Made by a program: the position numbers and the translations under genes | From: JBLNBU01 sp050260215 | GTDB lineage: Bacteria; Pseudomonadota; Alphaproteobacteria; Rhodospirillales; Magnetospirillaceae | Assembly: GCA_050260215.1 (NCBI GenBank) | Contig: JBLNBU010000054.1 | Coordinates: forward strand, 1 to 21,672 | Length of the DNA: 21,672 nt | Direction: 5' to 3' | The notes under the pieces: generated by a model | What the model was told of the DNA's origin: nothing | Seen by the model: the letters and a program-made list of their open reading frames with translations, nothing else | The model's database searches: none | Part shown: positions 5,874-14,569 of the stretch, in pieces | Layout: every line of letters starts with the position of its first letter | Position numbering within the stretch: the stretch's first letter is position 1

Positions 5874-7349
5874 ATGCGCGTCCTGTTCGTTTCATCCGAG
5901 GTTTTCCCGCTGATCAAGACCGGCGGCTTGGCCGACGTGTCGGGAGCATTGCCCATCGCCTTGCATCGCTCGGGCGTCGACGTGCGGGTGCTGATGCCGG
6001 GCTACCCCGAGGCCATGGACAAGGCCGAAGGCAAGCGGGTGCTGGGAAGCCTGGGCGATCCCTTCGGCGTCGGCCCGGCCCAGCTGGTGGGCGCCCGTCT
6101 TCCCGGCAGCGGGGTGCCGCTGTGGCTGGTGGACTGCCCGGCGCTGTACGGGCGCGCCGGCGGGCCTTACCAGGACGGGCTGGGTCACGACTGGCCCGAC
6201 AACCACCTGCGCTTCGGACTGCTGTCCTGGGCCTCGGCCCACCTGTGCACCGACGGCAGCCCGGTCAAATGGCGCCCCCAGGTGCTGCACGCCCACGACT
6301 GGCAGGCCGGCCTGGGCGCCGCCTACCTGTACGCCTGGGCGGTGGCGCACCGGCCGGGAACGGTGTTCACCATCCACAACATCGCCTATCAGGGCATCTT
6401 CCCGCTGCCCACCGCGCTGTCCCTGGGCCTGACCCCGGCGATGACCGGCATTGACGGGGTCGAGTACTACGGCAACATGTCTTTCCTGAAGGCCGGGCTG
6501 TTCTACAGCGACAAGCTGACCACGGTCAGCCCGCGCTATGCCAAGGAGATCCAGGCCTCGCCCCACGGCTGCGGCCTCGAGGGGCTGCTGGCGCTGCGCC
6601 AGGCCGACCTCAGCGGCATCCTCAACGGCGCCGACTACGAGGTGTGGAACCCGGCCGACGACGCCTACATCGCGCGGCGCTTCACCCCGGGCGACGCCGC
6701 CGGCAAGGCCGCCAACAAGGCGGCGCTGCAGGCCGAGCTGGGGCTGGAGGTCAACCCCGAGCGGCCGCTGATGGTGATCGTGTCGCGCCTCAACGAGCTG
6801 AAGGGGATGGAGCTGGTGCTCAGCATGCTGCCCCACATCCTGGGCCACGGCGCCCAACTGGCGGTGGTGGGCTCGGGCGACCGCATCCTCGAGGACGGCT
6901 TCCGCGCGGCCGCCGCCCGCCACCCGCACGACGTGGCGGTACACATCGGCTATTCCGAGCCGCTGGCCCACAAGCTGATGGCCGGCGGCGACATGATGCT
7001 GATGCCGTCGCGCTTCGAGCCCTGCGGCCTGACCCAGTTCTATGCCTTCCGCTACGGCACCGTGCCCATCGCCCACGCCACCGGCGGGCTGGCCGACACG
7101 GTGGTGGACGCCACCTACGACAGCCTGATGACCGGCACCGCCACCGGGTTTACCTTCGACCACGTCAACGCCGGCGCCTTCCAATGGGCGATCGAGCGCG
7201 CGCTCGCCCTGTACCGCCAGCCCGAGCAGTGGGGGCGCATCGTCGCCGGCTGCGTGCAGCAGGAATTCGGGTGGGACCGCTCGGCCGCCCGCTACGTCGA
7301 GCTTTACCGCGCCGTTGGCGGCAATGGAAAATCCCGCCGGAAGGCCTAA
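5874..7349 (+). CDS. glgA: Glycogen synthase (ADP-glucose type, GT5)
   Basis: It transfers glucose from ADP-glucose to the non-reducing end of the growing alpha-1,4-glucan. The product is 491 residues, a usual length. The N-terminal GT5 domain opens with MRVLFVSSEVFPLIKTGGLA, whose Lys15-Thr-Gly-Gly motif binds the ADP-glucose phosphates. HAHDWQAGLGAAYL and FTIHNIAYQGIFP follow. The C-terminal Rossmann domain has VSRLNELKGMELV (about 302-314) and the sugar-nucleotide motif SRFEPCGLTQFYAFRYG. The ATG at 5874 has GGAAG seven bases upstream. glk follows 10 bases after the stop, so the two form an operon. Divergent glgC supplies the substrate. Confidence 0.96.
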   Translation: MRVLFVSSEVFPLIKTGGLADVSGALPIALHRSGVDVRVLMPGYPEAMDKAEGKRVLGSLGDPFGVGPAQLVGARLPGSGVPLWLVDCPALYGRAGGPYQDGLGHDWPDNHLRFGLLSWASAHLCTDGSPVKWRPQVLHAHDWQAGLGAAYLYAWAVAHRPGTVFTIHNIAYQGIFPLPTALSLGLTPAMTGIDGVEYYGNMSFLKAGLFYSDKLTTVSPRYAKEIQASPHGCGLEGLLALRQADLSGILNGADYEVWNPADDAYIARRFTPGDAAGKAANKAALQAELGLEVNPERPLMVIVSRLNELKGMELVLSMLPHILGHGAQLAVVGSGDRILEDGFRAAAARHPHDVAVHIGYSEPLAHKLMAGGDMMLMPSRFEPCGLTQFYAFRYGTVPIAHATGGLADTVVDATYDSLMTGTATGFTFDHVNAGAFQWAIERALALYRQPEQWGRIVAGCVQQEFGWDRSAARYVELYRAVGGNGKSRRKA

Positions 7350-7359
7350 CTGAGGGACC

Positions 7360-8319
7360 ATGATGGACGCGCCTGCCCTGATCGCCGACATCGGCGGCAC
7401 CCATGTCCGCTTCGCCCTGGCCCGCCCGGGGTCCGAACCGGCCGACGTCATGGTCATGCGCTGCGCCGACTATCCCGGCCCGGCCGAGGCCGCCACCGCC
7501 TATCTGGAAGCCGTCACGCCGCCGGTGCGGCCCGCACGCGCCGCGTTTGCCGTGGCTTCGCCCATTACCGGCGACCGCATCGACCTGACCAATTCACCGT
7601 GGGGGTTCTCGGTGGAGGGGGTGCGGGCCCAGCTGGGCCTCGACCGCTTCGAGGTGGTCAACGACTTCACCGCCGTAGCCCTGTCGGTGCGCCACCTGGG
7701 GCCCGCCCACCTGCTGGGCCTGGGCGGCGGCGGGGCCGCCGACGGCGTCCCCATCGGCGTGCTGGGACCGGGCACCGGCCTGGGCGTTTCGGCCCTGGTG
7801 CCGGCCAAATCGGGCGAATGGGTGGCCCTGGCCGCCGAGGGCGGGCACGCCACCATGGCCCCCGCCAACGACCGCGAGGCGGCGATCCTGGCCTGGCTGC
7901 GCGCCCGGTTCGGCCACGTCTCGGCCGAGCGGGTGCTGTCGGGCCCCGGCCTGGTCAACCTGTACGAGGCGGTCGCCAACCTGTCCAACCGGGTGCCGGC
8001 CTACACCACCCCCGACGCCATCTCGCAGCGGGCGCTGGACGGCAGCTGCCCGGTGTGCCGCGAGGCGCTGGACACCTTCTTCGCCATGCTGGGAACGGTG
8101 GCCGGCAACCTGGCCCTGATGCTGGGGGCGCGCGGCGGCATCTACATCGCCGGCGGCATCCTGCCGCGCATGCAGGGCGCCCTGGCCGCATCGGGCTTCC
8201 GGGCCCGCTTCGAGGACAAGGGGCGCTTCAAGTCCTACCTCGCCCCCATCCCCGCCTGGCTGGTCATCCATCCCCAGCCCGCCTTCATCGGCCTCGCCGG
8301 CCTGGCGACGGGGATGTAG
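7360..8319 (+). CDS. glk: Glucokinase
   Basis: It phosphorylates glucose to glucose-6-phosphate with ATP. The 319-residue product belongs to the proteobacterial Glk family (Pfam Glucokinase). Visible motifs are the phosphate loop ADIGGTHVRFAL at 9-20, the sugar-binding VNDFTAVAL, the second glycine loop LGPGTGLGVSAL, EGGHATMAP, and the C-terminal IYIAGGILPRM adenosine-site segment. The start is one of two adjacent ATG codons behind a GAGGGA ribosome site. It lies in the glgA transcript, which links free-glucose capture to glycogen metabolism. Its stop is nine bases from the convergent mltG stop, so there is no room for a separate terminator. Confidence 0.93.
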   Translation: MMDAPALIADIGGTHVRFALARPGSEPADVMVMRCADYPGPAEAATAYLEAVTPPVRPARAAFAVASPITGDRIDLTNSPWGFSVEGVRAQLGLDRFEVVNDFTAVALSVRHLGPAHLLGLGGGGAADGVPIGVLGPGTGLGVSALVPAKSGEWVALAAEGGHATMAPANDREAAILAWLRARFGHVSAERVLSGPGLVNLYEAVANLSNRVPAYTTPDAISQRALDGSCPVCREALDTFFAMLGTVAGNLALMLGARGGIYIAGGILPRMQGALAASGFRARFEDKGRFKSYLAPIPAWLVIHPQPAFIGLAGLATGM

Positions 8320-8328
8320 CTCCCCTAT

Positions 8329-9309
8329 TCACTCCGCCCCGCGCTTCTTCTGCAAGGCGCGCCACTTGGTGACGTTGGCGTTGTGCTCGTCCAGCGTCCT
8401 GGCAAACACGTGGCCACCATTGCCGTCGGCGACGAAGTAGAGCTCGGAGGAATGGGCCGGGTGCATGACCGCTTCCAGGCTGGCGCGACCGGGATTGGCG
8501 ATGGGGGTGGGCGGCAGGCCGTCGATGACGTAGGTGTTCCAGCGATGGCGCGCGCCCAGGTCGTCGTGGACCAGCGGGCGGTCCAGCACGCCCCAGCCGT
8601 CGGACAGGCCGTAGATCACCGTCGGGTCGGACTGCAGGCGCATGCCGAGCCGCAGGCGGTTGTAGAACACCGCCGCCACCCGCGGGCGCTCGGCCGCCAG
8701 CGGCGTCTCGCGCTCGACCATGGAGGCCAGCACCACCGCTTCGGCCGGGCTTTTCAGCGGCAGGTCGCGGTCGCGGGCCGCCCACAGCGACTCCAAGGCC
8801 TGGCGCATGGCCTTTTCCATGCGCGCCACCACCTCGTCGCGGGCATCGTCGCGCGACAGGTGCCAGGTTTCGGGCAGCAAGGTGCCCTCGGCCGGCTTCA
8901 GGGTGATGTCGCCCGACAGGAAGTCGGCCTGGCGCACCATCTCGAGGACGGCGCGCGTGGTCAGGCCCTCGGCGATGGTCAGCTTGTGCACCACGGTGCG
9001 GCCCTCGGCCAGCAGGCGCATGGCCTCCTCGGGCGAGACATGGGCAGGGAACGAGAACTCGCCGGCCTTGAGGTTGGCGCGGCGCAGCTTGGCGCCGACC
9101 ATGAACACCCAGCGGCCGTCGATCACCCCGGCCTCTTCCAGGCGCCGGGCGACCGCGTCCAGGCCGGAGCCCTTGGGAATGACCACGTCGGTGGGTTCGG
9201 CCAGCGGGCCGGGGGCGGTGAAGCTGCGGTGGCCGTACCAGGCCAGCCGGCCCGCCGCCACGGCGGCGATCACGGCGACGACGGTCAGGAGGCGAAGCAG
9301 CTTGGACAT
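8329..9309 (-). CDS. mltG: Endolytic murein transglycosylase MltG
   Basis: This inner-membrane enzyme cleaves nascent glycan strands of peptidoglycan, leaving 1,6-anhydro ends and setting strand length. The 326-residue product has one N-terminal membrane helix (about 5-22) and then a periplasmic body. The catalytic region is LASMVERETPL, where Glu199 aligns with the E. coli catalytic Glu218. It is followed by VFYNRLRLGMRLQSDPTVIY, then NTYVIDGLPPTPIANPG and the C-terminal YFVADGNGGHVFA, all diagnostic of the YceG/MltG family. A GGAG lies nine bases before the ATG. It is the last gene of the fab cluster, 49 bases after fabF, the order seen in many proteobacteria. Confidence 0.95.
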   Translation of the reverse strand: MSKLLRLLTVVAVIAAVAAGRLAWYGHRSFTAPGPLAEPTDVVIPKGSGLDAVARRLEEAGVIDGRWVFMVGAKLRRANLKAGEFSFPAHVSPEEAMRLLAEGRTVVHKLTIAEGLTTRAVLEMVRQADFLSGDITLKPAEGTLLPETWHLSRDDARDEVVARMEKAMRQALESLWAARDRDLPLKSPAEAVVLASMVERETPLAAERPRVAAVFYNRLRLGMRLQSDPTVIYGLSDGWGVLDRPLVHDDLGARHRWNTYVIDGLPPTPIANPGRASLEAVMHPAHSSELYFVADGNGGHVFARTLDEHNANVTKWRALQKKRGAE

Positions 9310-9324
9310 GTATGGGGTCTCCGT

Positions 9325-9351
9325 CGGCCCCCGCCGGCTGGGCGGGGGCCG
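9325..9351 (-). other. Strong hairpin between fabF and mltG
   Basis: A perfect 11-base stem (plus-strand arm CGGCCCCCGCC) closes a five-base loop, between the fabF stop and the mltG ribosome site. No U-tract follows on the minus strand. It therefore looks like an intercistronic stabilising or attenuating hairpin, not a full terminator. It could lower mltG output relative to fabF. Confidence 0.55.
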
Positions 9352-9358
9352 CGGGAAA

Positions 9359-10615
<1,257 letters not shown>

Positions 10616-10647
10616 TGAGCGCTAATCCGGTCTTGTCGGCACAAGGC

Positions 10648-10696
10648 AAAATGGGCGGCGCCGGCCGGCCCCGTCGGGGGCGAGCGGCCGGCGCCG
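10648..10696 (-). terminator. Partial terminator or attenuator between acpP and fabF
   Basis: A 12-base perfect stem (CGGCGCCGGCCG, 10656-10667, with its complement at 10685-10696) encloses a smaller GCCCC/GGGGC stem. On the minus strand it is followed after a few bases by TTTT (plus 10648-10651). The U-run is short and slightly displaced, which suggests partial termination. That would allow acpP, whose product is needed in large amounts, to exceed fabF. Confidence 0.55.
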
Positions 10697-10706
10697 GATA
10701 TCAAGG

Positions 10707-10940
10707 TCAGGAAGCCTTGGAGATGAACTCGATGGCGTCCTTGACGGTGAGGATCTTCTCGGCGGCGTCGTCCGGGATTTCGCACCCGAACTCTTCCTCG
10801 AAGGCCATCACCAGCTCGACGGTGTCGAGGCTGTCCGCGCCCAGGTCATCGATGAAGCTGGCGTTCTCGGTCACCTTGGCCTCCTCGACGCCCAGATGCT
10901 CGACGACGATCTTCTTAACCCGCTCGGCCACGTCACTCAT
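10707..10940 (-). CDS. acpP: Acyl carrier protein
   Basis: This small acidic carrier of 77 residues holds growing fatty acyl chains on 4'-phosphopantetheine. The attachment serine is Ser37 in DDLGADSLDTVELVMAFEEE, the invariant ACP motif. The start is MSDVAERVKKIVVEHLGV, with GAGGGA before the ATG. The frame is open well upstream, but homology starts at this methionine. It sits between fabG and fabF, as in most proteobacteria. It has a 161-base upstream gap that may hold its own promoter, and a strong hairpin follows it. Confidence 0.97.
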   Translation of the reverse strand: MSDVAERVKKIVVEHLGVEEAKVTENASFIDDLGADSLDTVELVMAFEEEFGCEIPDDAAEKILTVKDAIEFISKAS

Positions 10941-10961
10941 TTGCGATCCCTCGGAGATGTC

Positions 10962-10974
10962 TTTCACGGTGAAA
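10962..10974. promoter_or_regulatory. 13-base palindrome in the acpP leader
   Basis: TTTCAC and GTGAAA flank a single central base, 22 bases before the acpP start codon. The symmetry is that of a dimeric repressor operator or a small RNA hairpin. I cannot match it to a known regulator. No clear promoter is assigned in the 161-base gap (10941-11101). Confidence 0.35.
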
Positions 10975-11088
10975 AAAGCTCGGTTCCGCGCCTGGGCGGC
11001 GCAGCCCCCCGCCGGCGGAAAGTGCTGCGTTGGTACCATACTTTTCGCACGTTGACCAGCGCCCGCACACCACTGCTTGCGGTCAAAT

Positions 11089-11101
11089 CCCCCTTTCGGG
11101 G
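11089..11101 (-). terminator. Weak hairpin directly after fabG
   Basis: A four-to-five base C/G stem with a GAAA-type loop lies immediately beyond the fabG stop codon. The same six bases, TCAAAT, flank it on both sides. Only three T residues follow on the minus strand. It may partly separate the fabD-fabG transcript from acpP. Confidence 0.35.
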
Positions 11102-11839
11102 TCAAATCATAGCCATGCCGCCATTCACGTGCATGGTCTGGCCGGTAACATAAGCCGCCTCGTTGCTGGCCAGGAACAGCACGGACGCGGCGATCTCTTC
11201 CGGCGAGCCCATGCGACCGGCGGGAATGCCGCCCAGGATGCGGCCCTTCTGCTCGTCGTTGAGCGCGTCCGTCATGGCCGAGGTGATGAACCCCGGGGCG
11301 ACGCAGTTGACGGTGATACCGCGGCTGGCCACCTCGGCCGCCAGCGCCTTGCTCATGCCGATCATGCCGGCCTTGGTGGCGCAATAGTTGACCTGGCCGG
11401 GGTTGCCGGTGACGCCCACCACCGAGGTGATGTTGACGATGCGGCCCCAGCGCTTCTTCATCATGCCCTTGACCGCCGCGCGCGACAGGCGGAAGGCGGC
11501 GGTCAGGTTGACGTCCATCACCGACTGCCAGTCGTCGTCCTTCATGCGCAGCACCAGGGTGTCGCGGGTGATGCCGGCGTTGTTGACCAGAATGTCCAGA
11601 CCGCCCAGCGCCGCCTCGGCGTCCTTGGCCAGCTGCTCCACCTGCTCGGCCTCGCCCAGGTTGGCGGTCAGCACGTGGACGCGGTCCTTCAGCTCGGCGG
11701 CAAGCTCGTCGAGAGCACCGCGGCGGGTGCCGTGGATGGCCACGGTGGCGCCCTGGGCGTGCAGCAGCTTGGCGATGGCGTTGCCGATGCCCCCCGAGGC
11801 GCCGGTCACCAGCGCGGTCTTGCCGGTCAGGTCGAACAT
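11102..11839 (-). CDS. fabG: 3-oxoacyl-[acyl-carrier-protein] reductase
   Basis: This NADPH-dependent short-chain dehydrogenase reduces 3-oxoacyl-ACP in each elongation round. The product is 245 residues, the classic length. The cofactor loop is TGASGGIG (12-19) and NNAG (86-89) is present. The catalytic tetrad is Asn111, Ser139, Tyr152 and Lys156 (YCATK). The C-terminus VTGQTMHVNGGMAM is typical of FabG. The ATG at 11839 has an excellent AAGGGGGA ribosome site. The frame is open far upstream, but the SDR fold begins here. It is 17 bases after fabD and so is co-transcribed with it. Confidence 0.97.
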   Translation of the reverse strand: MFDLTGKTALVTGASGGIGNAIAKLLHAQGATVAIHGTRRGALDELAAELKDRVHVLTANLGEAEQVEQLAKDAEAALGGLDILVNNAGITRDTLVLRMKDDDWQSVMDVNLTAAFRLSRAAVKGMMKKRWGRIVNITSVVGVTGNPGQVNYCATKAGMIGMSKALAAEVASRGITVNCVAPGFITSAMTDALNDEQKGRILGGIPAGRMGSPEEIAASVLFLASNEAAYVTGQTMHVNGGMAMI

Positions 11840-11856
11840 ATGAAATCCCCCTTGTC

Positions 11857-12798
11857 TCAAAGGCTCTTCAGGAAGGCCTCGATGTCGGCGGGCGAGCCCA
11901 CCGAAGTGCCGGCCATTTCCTTGTCGATGCGCTTGGCCAGTCCGGACAGCACCTTGCCGGCGCCCAGCTCGACCAGGGTGTCGACGCCGGCAGCCTTCAT
12001 GGCCAGCACGCCCTCGCGCCAGCGCACGGTACCGGTGACCTGGCGGACCAGCAGGTCGCGGATGGTCGCAGGGTCGGTGACCTTGTCGGCGGTGACGTTG
12101 GCCACCAGCGGCAGGGCCGGCTTGTTCATCTGCACGGTGCCCAGGGCCTCGGCCATGGCGTCGGCGGCGGGCTGCATCAGGGCGCAATGGAAGGGCGCGG
12201 ACACCGGCAACATCACCGCGCGCTTGATGCCGCGCTCGGCGGCAATGGCGACGGCACGCTCGACGGCCGACTTGTGGCCGGACACCACCACCTGGCCGGG
12301 CGCGTTGTCGTTGGCGGCCTCGCACACTTCGCCCTGGGCGGCCGCCTCGGCGATCTCGCGGGCCTGCTCGAACTCGGCGCCCAGCAGGGCGGCCATGGCG
12401 CCGACGCCGACGGGCACCGCCTTCTGCATGGCGCGGCCGCGGATCTTCAGCAGGCGGGCGGCATCGGCCAGCGAGAAGGTGCCGGCGGCGGCCAGGGCCG
12501 AATACTCGCCCAGCGAATGACCGGCGACCAGAGCCCCGGCCTTTGCCAGGTCCAGCCCGCCTTCCGACTGCAGGACGCGCACCACCGCCATGGACACCGC
12601 CATCAGGGCCGGCTGGGCGTTCTCGGTCAGGGTCAGGTCGCCCTCGGGGCCGTCGAACATCAGCGCCGACAGTTTCTGGCCGAGCGCGTCGTCGACCTCC
12701 TCGAAGACCAGGCGGGCGGCGGGAAAGGCTTCGGCCAGTTCGCGGCCCATGCCGACCGCCTGGGATCCCTGGCCGGGAAAGACGAATGCGCGCGCCAT
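11857..12798 (-). CDS. fabD: Malonyl-CoA:ACP transacylase
   Basis: It moves malonyl from CoA to ACP, the entry step for fatty acid extension units. The 313-residue product starts MARAFVFPGQGSQAVGMG. The nucleophile is Ser95 in AGHSLGEYSALAAAG, paired with His204 in PVSAPFHCALMQP; the GQGSQ oxyanion loop is near residue 10. AGAGG lies close to the ATG. It is the first gene of the minus-strand fab cluster. The 264 bases upstream, shared with divergent pyk, hold the likely control elements. Confidence 0.97.
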   Translation of the reverse strand: MARAFVFPGQGSQAVGMGRELAEAFPAARLVFEEVDDALGQKLSALMFDGPEGDLTLTENAQPALMAVSMAVVRVLQSEGGLDLAKAGALVAGHSLGEYSALAAAGTFSLADAARLLKIRGRAMQKAVPVGVGAMAALLGAEFEQAREIAEAAAQGEVCEAANDNAPGQVVVSGHKSAVERAVAIAAERGIKRAVMLPVSAPFHCALMQPAADAMAEALGTVQMNKPALPLVANVTADKVTDPATIRDLLVRQVTGTVRWREGVLAMKAAGVDTLVELGAGKVLSGLAKRIDKEMAGTSVGSPADIEAFLKSL

Positions 12799-12945
12799 GC
12801 CTCTATGCCTCTTGTCTCGTGTGGGCTGGCGAGAAGAAAGGGGAGTCGCCCTGACCTGTCAAGCGGACTCTCTCGCCCCACCCTTGATCCCCTGCCGAAG
12901 CATGCTCACGTGGGGGGAGGACCGACCGGCCCACAGCAATAATAT

Positions 12946-12972
12946 TACCCGGAAACGGGTAGGTATTTACCC
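12946..12972. promoter_or_regulatory. Helically phased inverted half-sites between fabD and pyk
   Basis: TACCC (12946-12950), GGGTA (12957-12961) and TACCC (12968-12972) alternate in orientation and begin exactly 11 bases apart, one DNA helical turn. The first pair forms a perfect TACCCG-GAAA-CGGGTA palindrome. The cluster overlaps the AT-rich patch (AATAATATTA) that is the likeliest -10 area for fabD. It looks like an operator for a dimeric regulator of fabD, pyk or both. The regulator is unknown. Confidence 0.4.
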
Positions 12973-13026
12973 ACCCGATACCACCTCGACCACCCCGAGG
13001 GGGCGGTAGGCGGGGCCTGCGGGCTC

Positions 13027-13035
13027 TGCTATGGT
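13027..13035 (+). promoter_or_regulatory. Candidate extended -10 element of pyk
   Basis: TGCTATGGT gives a TG-n extended -10 with TATGGT, 27 bases before the pyk ATG, implying a leader of about 20 bases. No good -35 hexamer lies 17 bases upstream, which is tolerable for an extended -10 promoter. Confidence 0.35.
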
Positions 13036-13062
13036 GCGCCCGACACGAAACAGGATTTCGCG

Positions 13063-14520
13063 ATGAGAAGAACAAGAAACGCCAAGATCATCGCCACGCT
13101 GGGTCCGGCGACGTCGACCCCGCAGGCCATCGAAGCATTGTTCAACGCCGGAGCCGACGTCTTCCGGCTCAATTTCTCCCACGGCAGCCACGCCGACCAC
13201 CAGGCCCGCCACGACATCATCCGCGAGGTCGAGCACAAGGTCCGCCGCCCCATCGCGGTGCTGGCCGACCTGCAGGGCCCCAAGCTGCGCGTCGGCGACT
13301 TCGACGGCGGCAAGGTGCGCCTCGACAACGGCGCCGCCTTCCGGCTCGACCTGTCCGAGCAACTGGGCTCGACCAAGCGCGCCCCCCTGCCCCACCCCGA
13401 AGTGTTCGCCGCACTGCAGGCCGGCACCGAGCTGCTGCTGGATGACGGCCGCATCCGCCTGCGGGTCGAGCGCCACGGCGCCGACTTCGCCGAGACCCGC
13501 GTGCTGGTCGGCGGCGAGCTGTCCAACCACAAGGGCGTCAACGTCCCCAACGTTGTCCTGCCCATCTCGCCCTTGACCGAGAAGGACATCGACGACCTGG
13601 AATTCGCCGTCGACATGGGCGCCGACTGGATCGCGCTGTCCTTCGTGCAGCGCGCCTCGGACGTGCAGGAAGCGCGCATGCGCATCAGCGAGCGGGTCGG
13701 CAACCGGGTGCGCCTGCTGTCCAAGCTGGAAAAGCCTTCGGCCATCGAGCATCTCGCCGACATCATCGAGTTGTCGGACGCGGTCATGGTGGCCCGCGGC
13801 GACCTGGGCGTCGAATGCCCGCCGGAGACCGTGCCGATCCTGCAAAAGAAGATCATCCGCGCCTGCCGCCTGGCCGGCAAGCCGGTGGTGGTCGCCACCC
13901 AGATGCTCGACTCCATGGTCCACTCGCCGTCGCCGACACGCGCCGAGGCCTCCGACGTCGCCACCGCCGTCTATGACGGCGCCGACGCGGTCATGCTGTC
14001 GGCCGAGACCGCCACCGGCGATTACCCGGTCGACGCGGTCACCATGATGGACCGCATCATCGAGCGGGTGGAAGGCGACGAGCACTACCGGGTGATCACC
14101 GACGCCTCGCGCATGGACCCCGAGGCCAACACCCGCGACGCCATCAGCGCTGCTGCCCGCCAGGTCGCCCACACCCTGCAGGCCGCCGCCATCGTCACCT
14201 TCACCTCGTCGGGATCGACCACCCTGCGCGCCGCCCGCGAACGCCCCGAGCAGCCGATCCTGTCGCTGACCTCGGACATGGAGGTCGCCCGCCAGTTGGC
14301 TCTGTGCTGGGGGGCGCATTCGTCGGTGCTGAGCAAGGACGTGCGCAACTTCTCGGACATGGTCAGCAAGTCGGTGCACTACGCCCAGGTCGAAGGCTTC
14401 GCCAACCTGGGCCAGCGCATCGTCATCACCGCCGGCGTCCCCTTCGGCCACTCGGGCACCACCAACATCCTGCGCGTGGTCGAACTGGGCGAACACGGCG
14501 ACAACGGCCACGGGCATTAG
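13063..14520 (+). CDS. pyk: Pyruvate kinase
   Basis: It converts phosphoenolpyruvate and ADP to pyruvate and ATP, the last step of glycolysis. The 485-residue product has the complete active site. FRLNFSHG (34-41) binds substrate and K+. SKLEKPSAIEHL has the catalytic Lys221 and metal ligand Glu223, and MVARGDLGVE has metal ligand Asp247. The B domain lies between about 73 and 170. Also present are ATQMLDSM and the long PTRAEASDVATAVYDGADAV signature, and a C-terminal domain follows. AGGA lies seven bases before the ATG. It is divergent from fabD. The reverse-direction enzyme PPDK is in the same window at 18608-21292. Confidence 0.97.
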   Translation: MRRTRNAKIIATLGPATSTPQAIEALFNAGADVFRLNFSHGSHADHQARHDIIREVEHKVRRPIAVLADLQGPKLRVGDFDGGKVRLDNGAAFRLDLSEQLGSTKRAPLPHPEVFAALQAGTELLLDDGRIRLRVERHGADFAETRVLVGGELSNHKGVNVPNVVLPISPLTEKDIDDLEFAVDMGADWIALSFVQRASDVQEARMRISERVGNRVRLLSKLEKPSAIEHLADIIELSDAVMVARGDLGVECPPETVPILQKKIIRACRLAGKPVVVATQMLDSMVHSPSPTRAEASDVATAVYDGADAVMLSAETATGDYPVDAVTMMDRIIERVEGDEHYRVITDASRMDPEANTRDAISAAARQVAHTLQAAAIVTFTSSGSTTLRAARERPEQPILSLTSDMEVARQLALCWGAHSSVLSKDVRNFSDMVSKSVHYAQVEGFANLGQRIVITAGVPFGHSGTTNILRVVELGEHGDNGHGH

Positions 14521-14545
14521 AAGCCGGTTCCTTTTTCCTTCGTCA

Positions 14546-14566
14546 CCCCCGGGCTCGACCCGGGGG
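14546..14566. repeat. REP-like hairpin between convergent pyk and the Fe-S protein gene
   Basis: Eight-base arms CCCCCGGG and CCCGGGGG flank a CTCGA loop, inside the text CGTCACCCCC-GGGCTCGACCCGG. This resembles a dispersed alphaproteobacterial intergenic repeat (comparison from memory). It fills the 49-base gap between two convergent stop codons, where it may act as a bidirectional barrier. No U-tract is present on either side. Confidence 0.5.
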
Positions 14567-14569
14567 GCT

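Noticed and set aside
12187..12942. Plus-strand frame of 251 codons opposite fabD
   Set aside because: Antisense to fabD and its promoter region; Gly/His/Gln-rich product without a domain.
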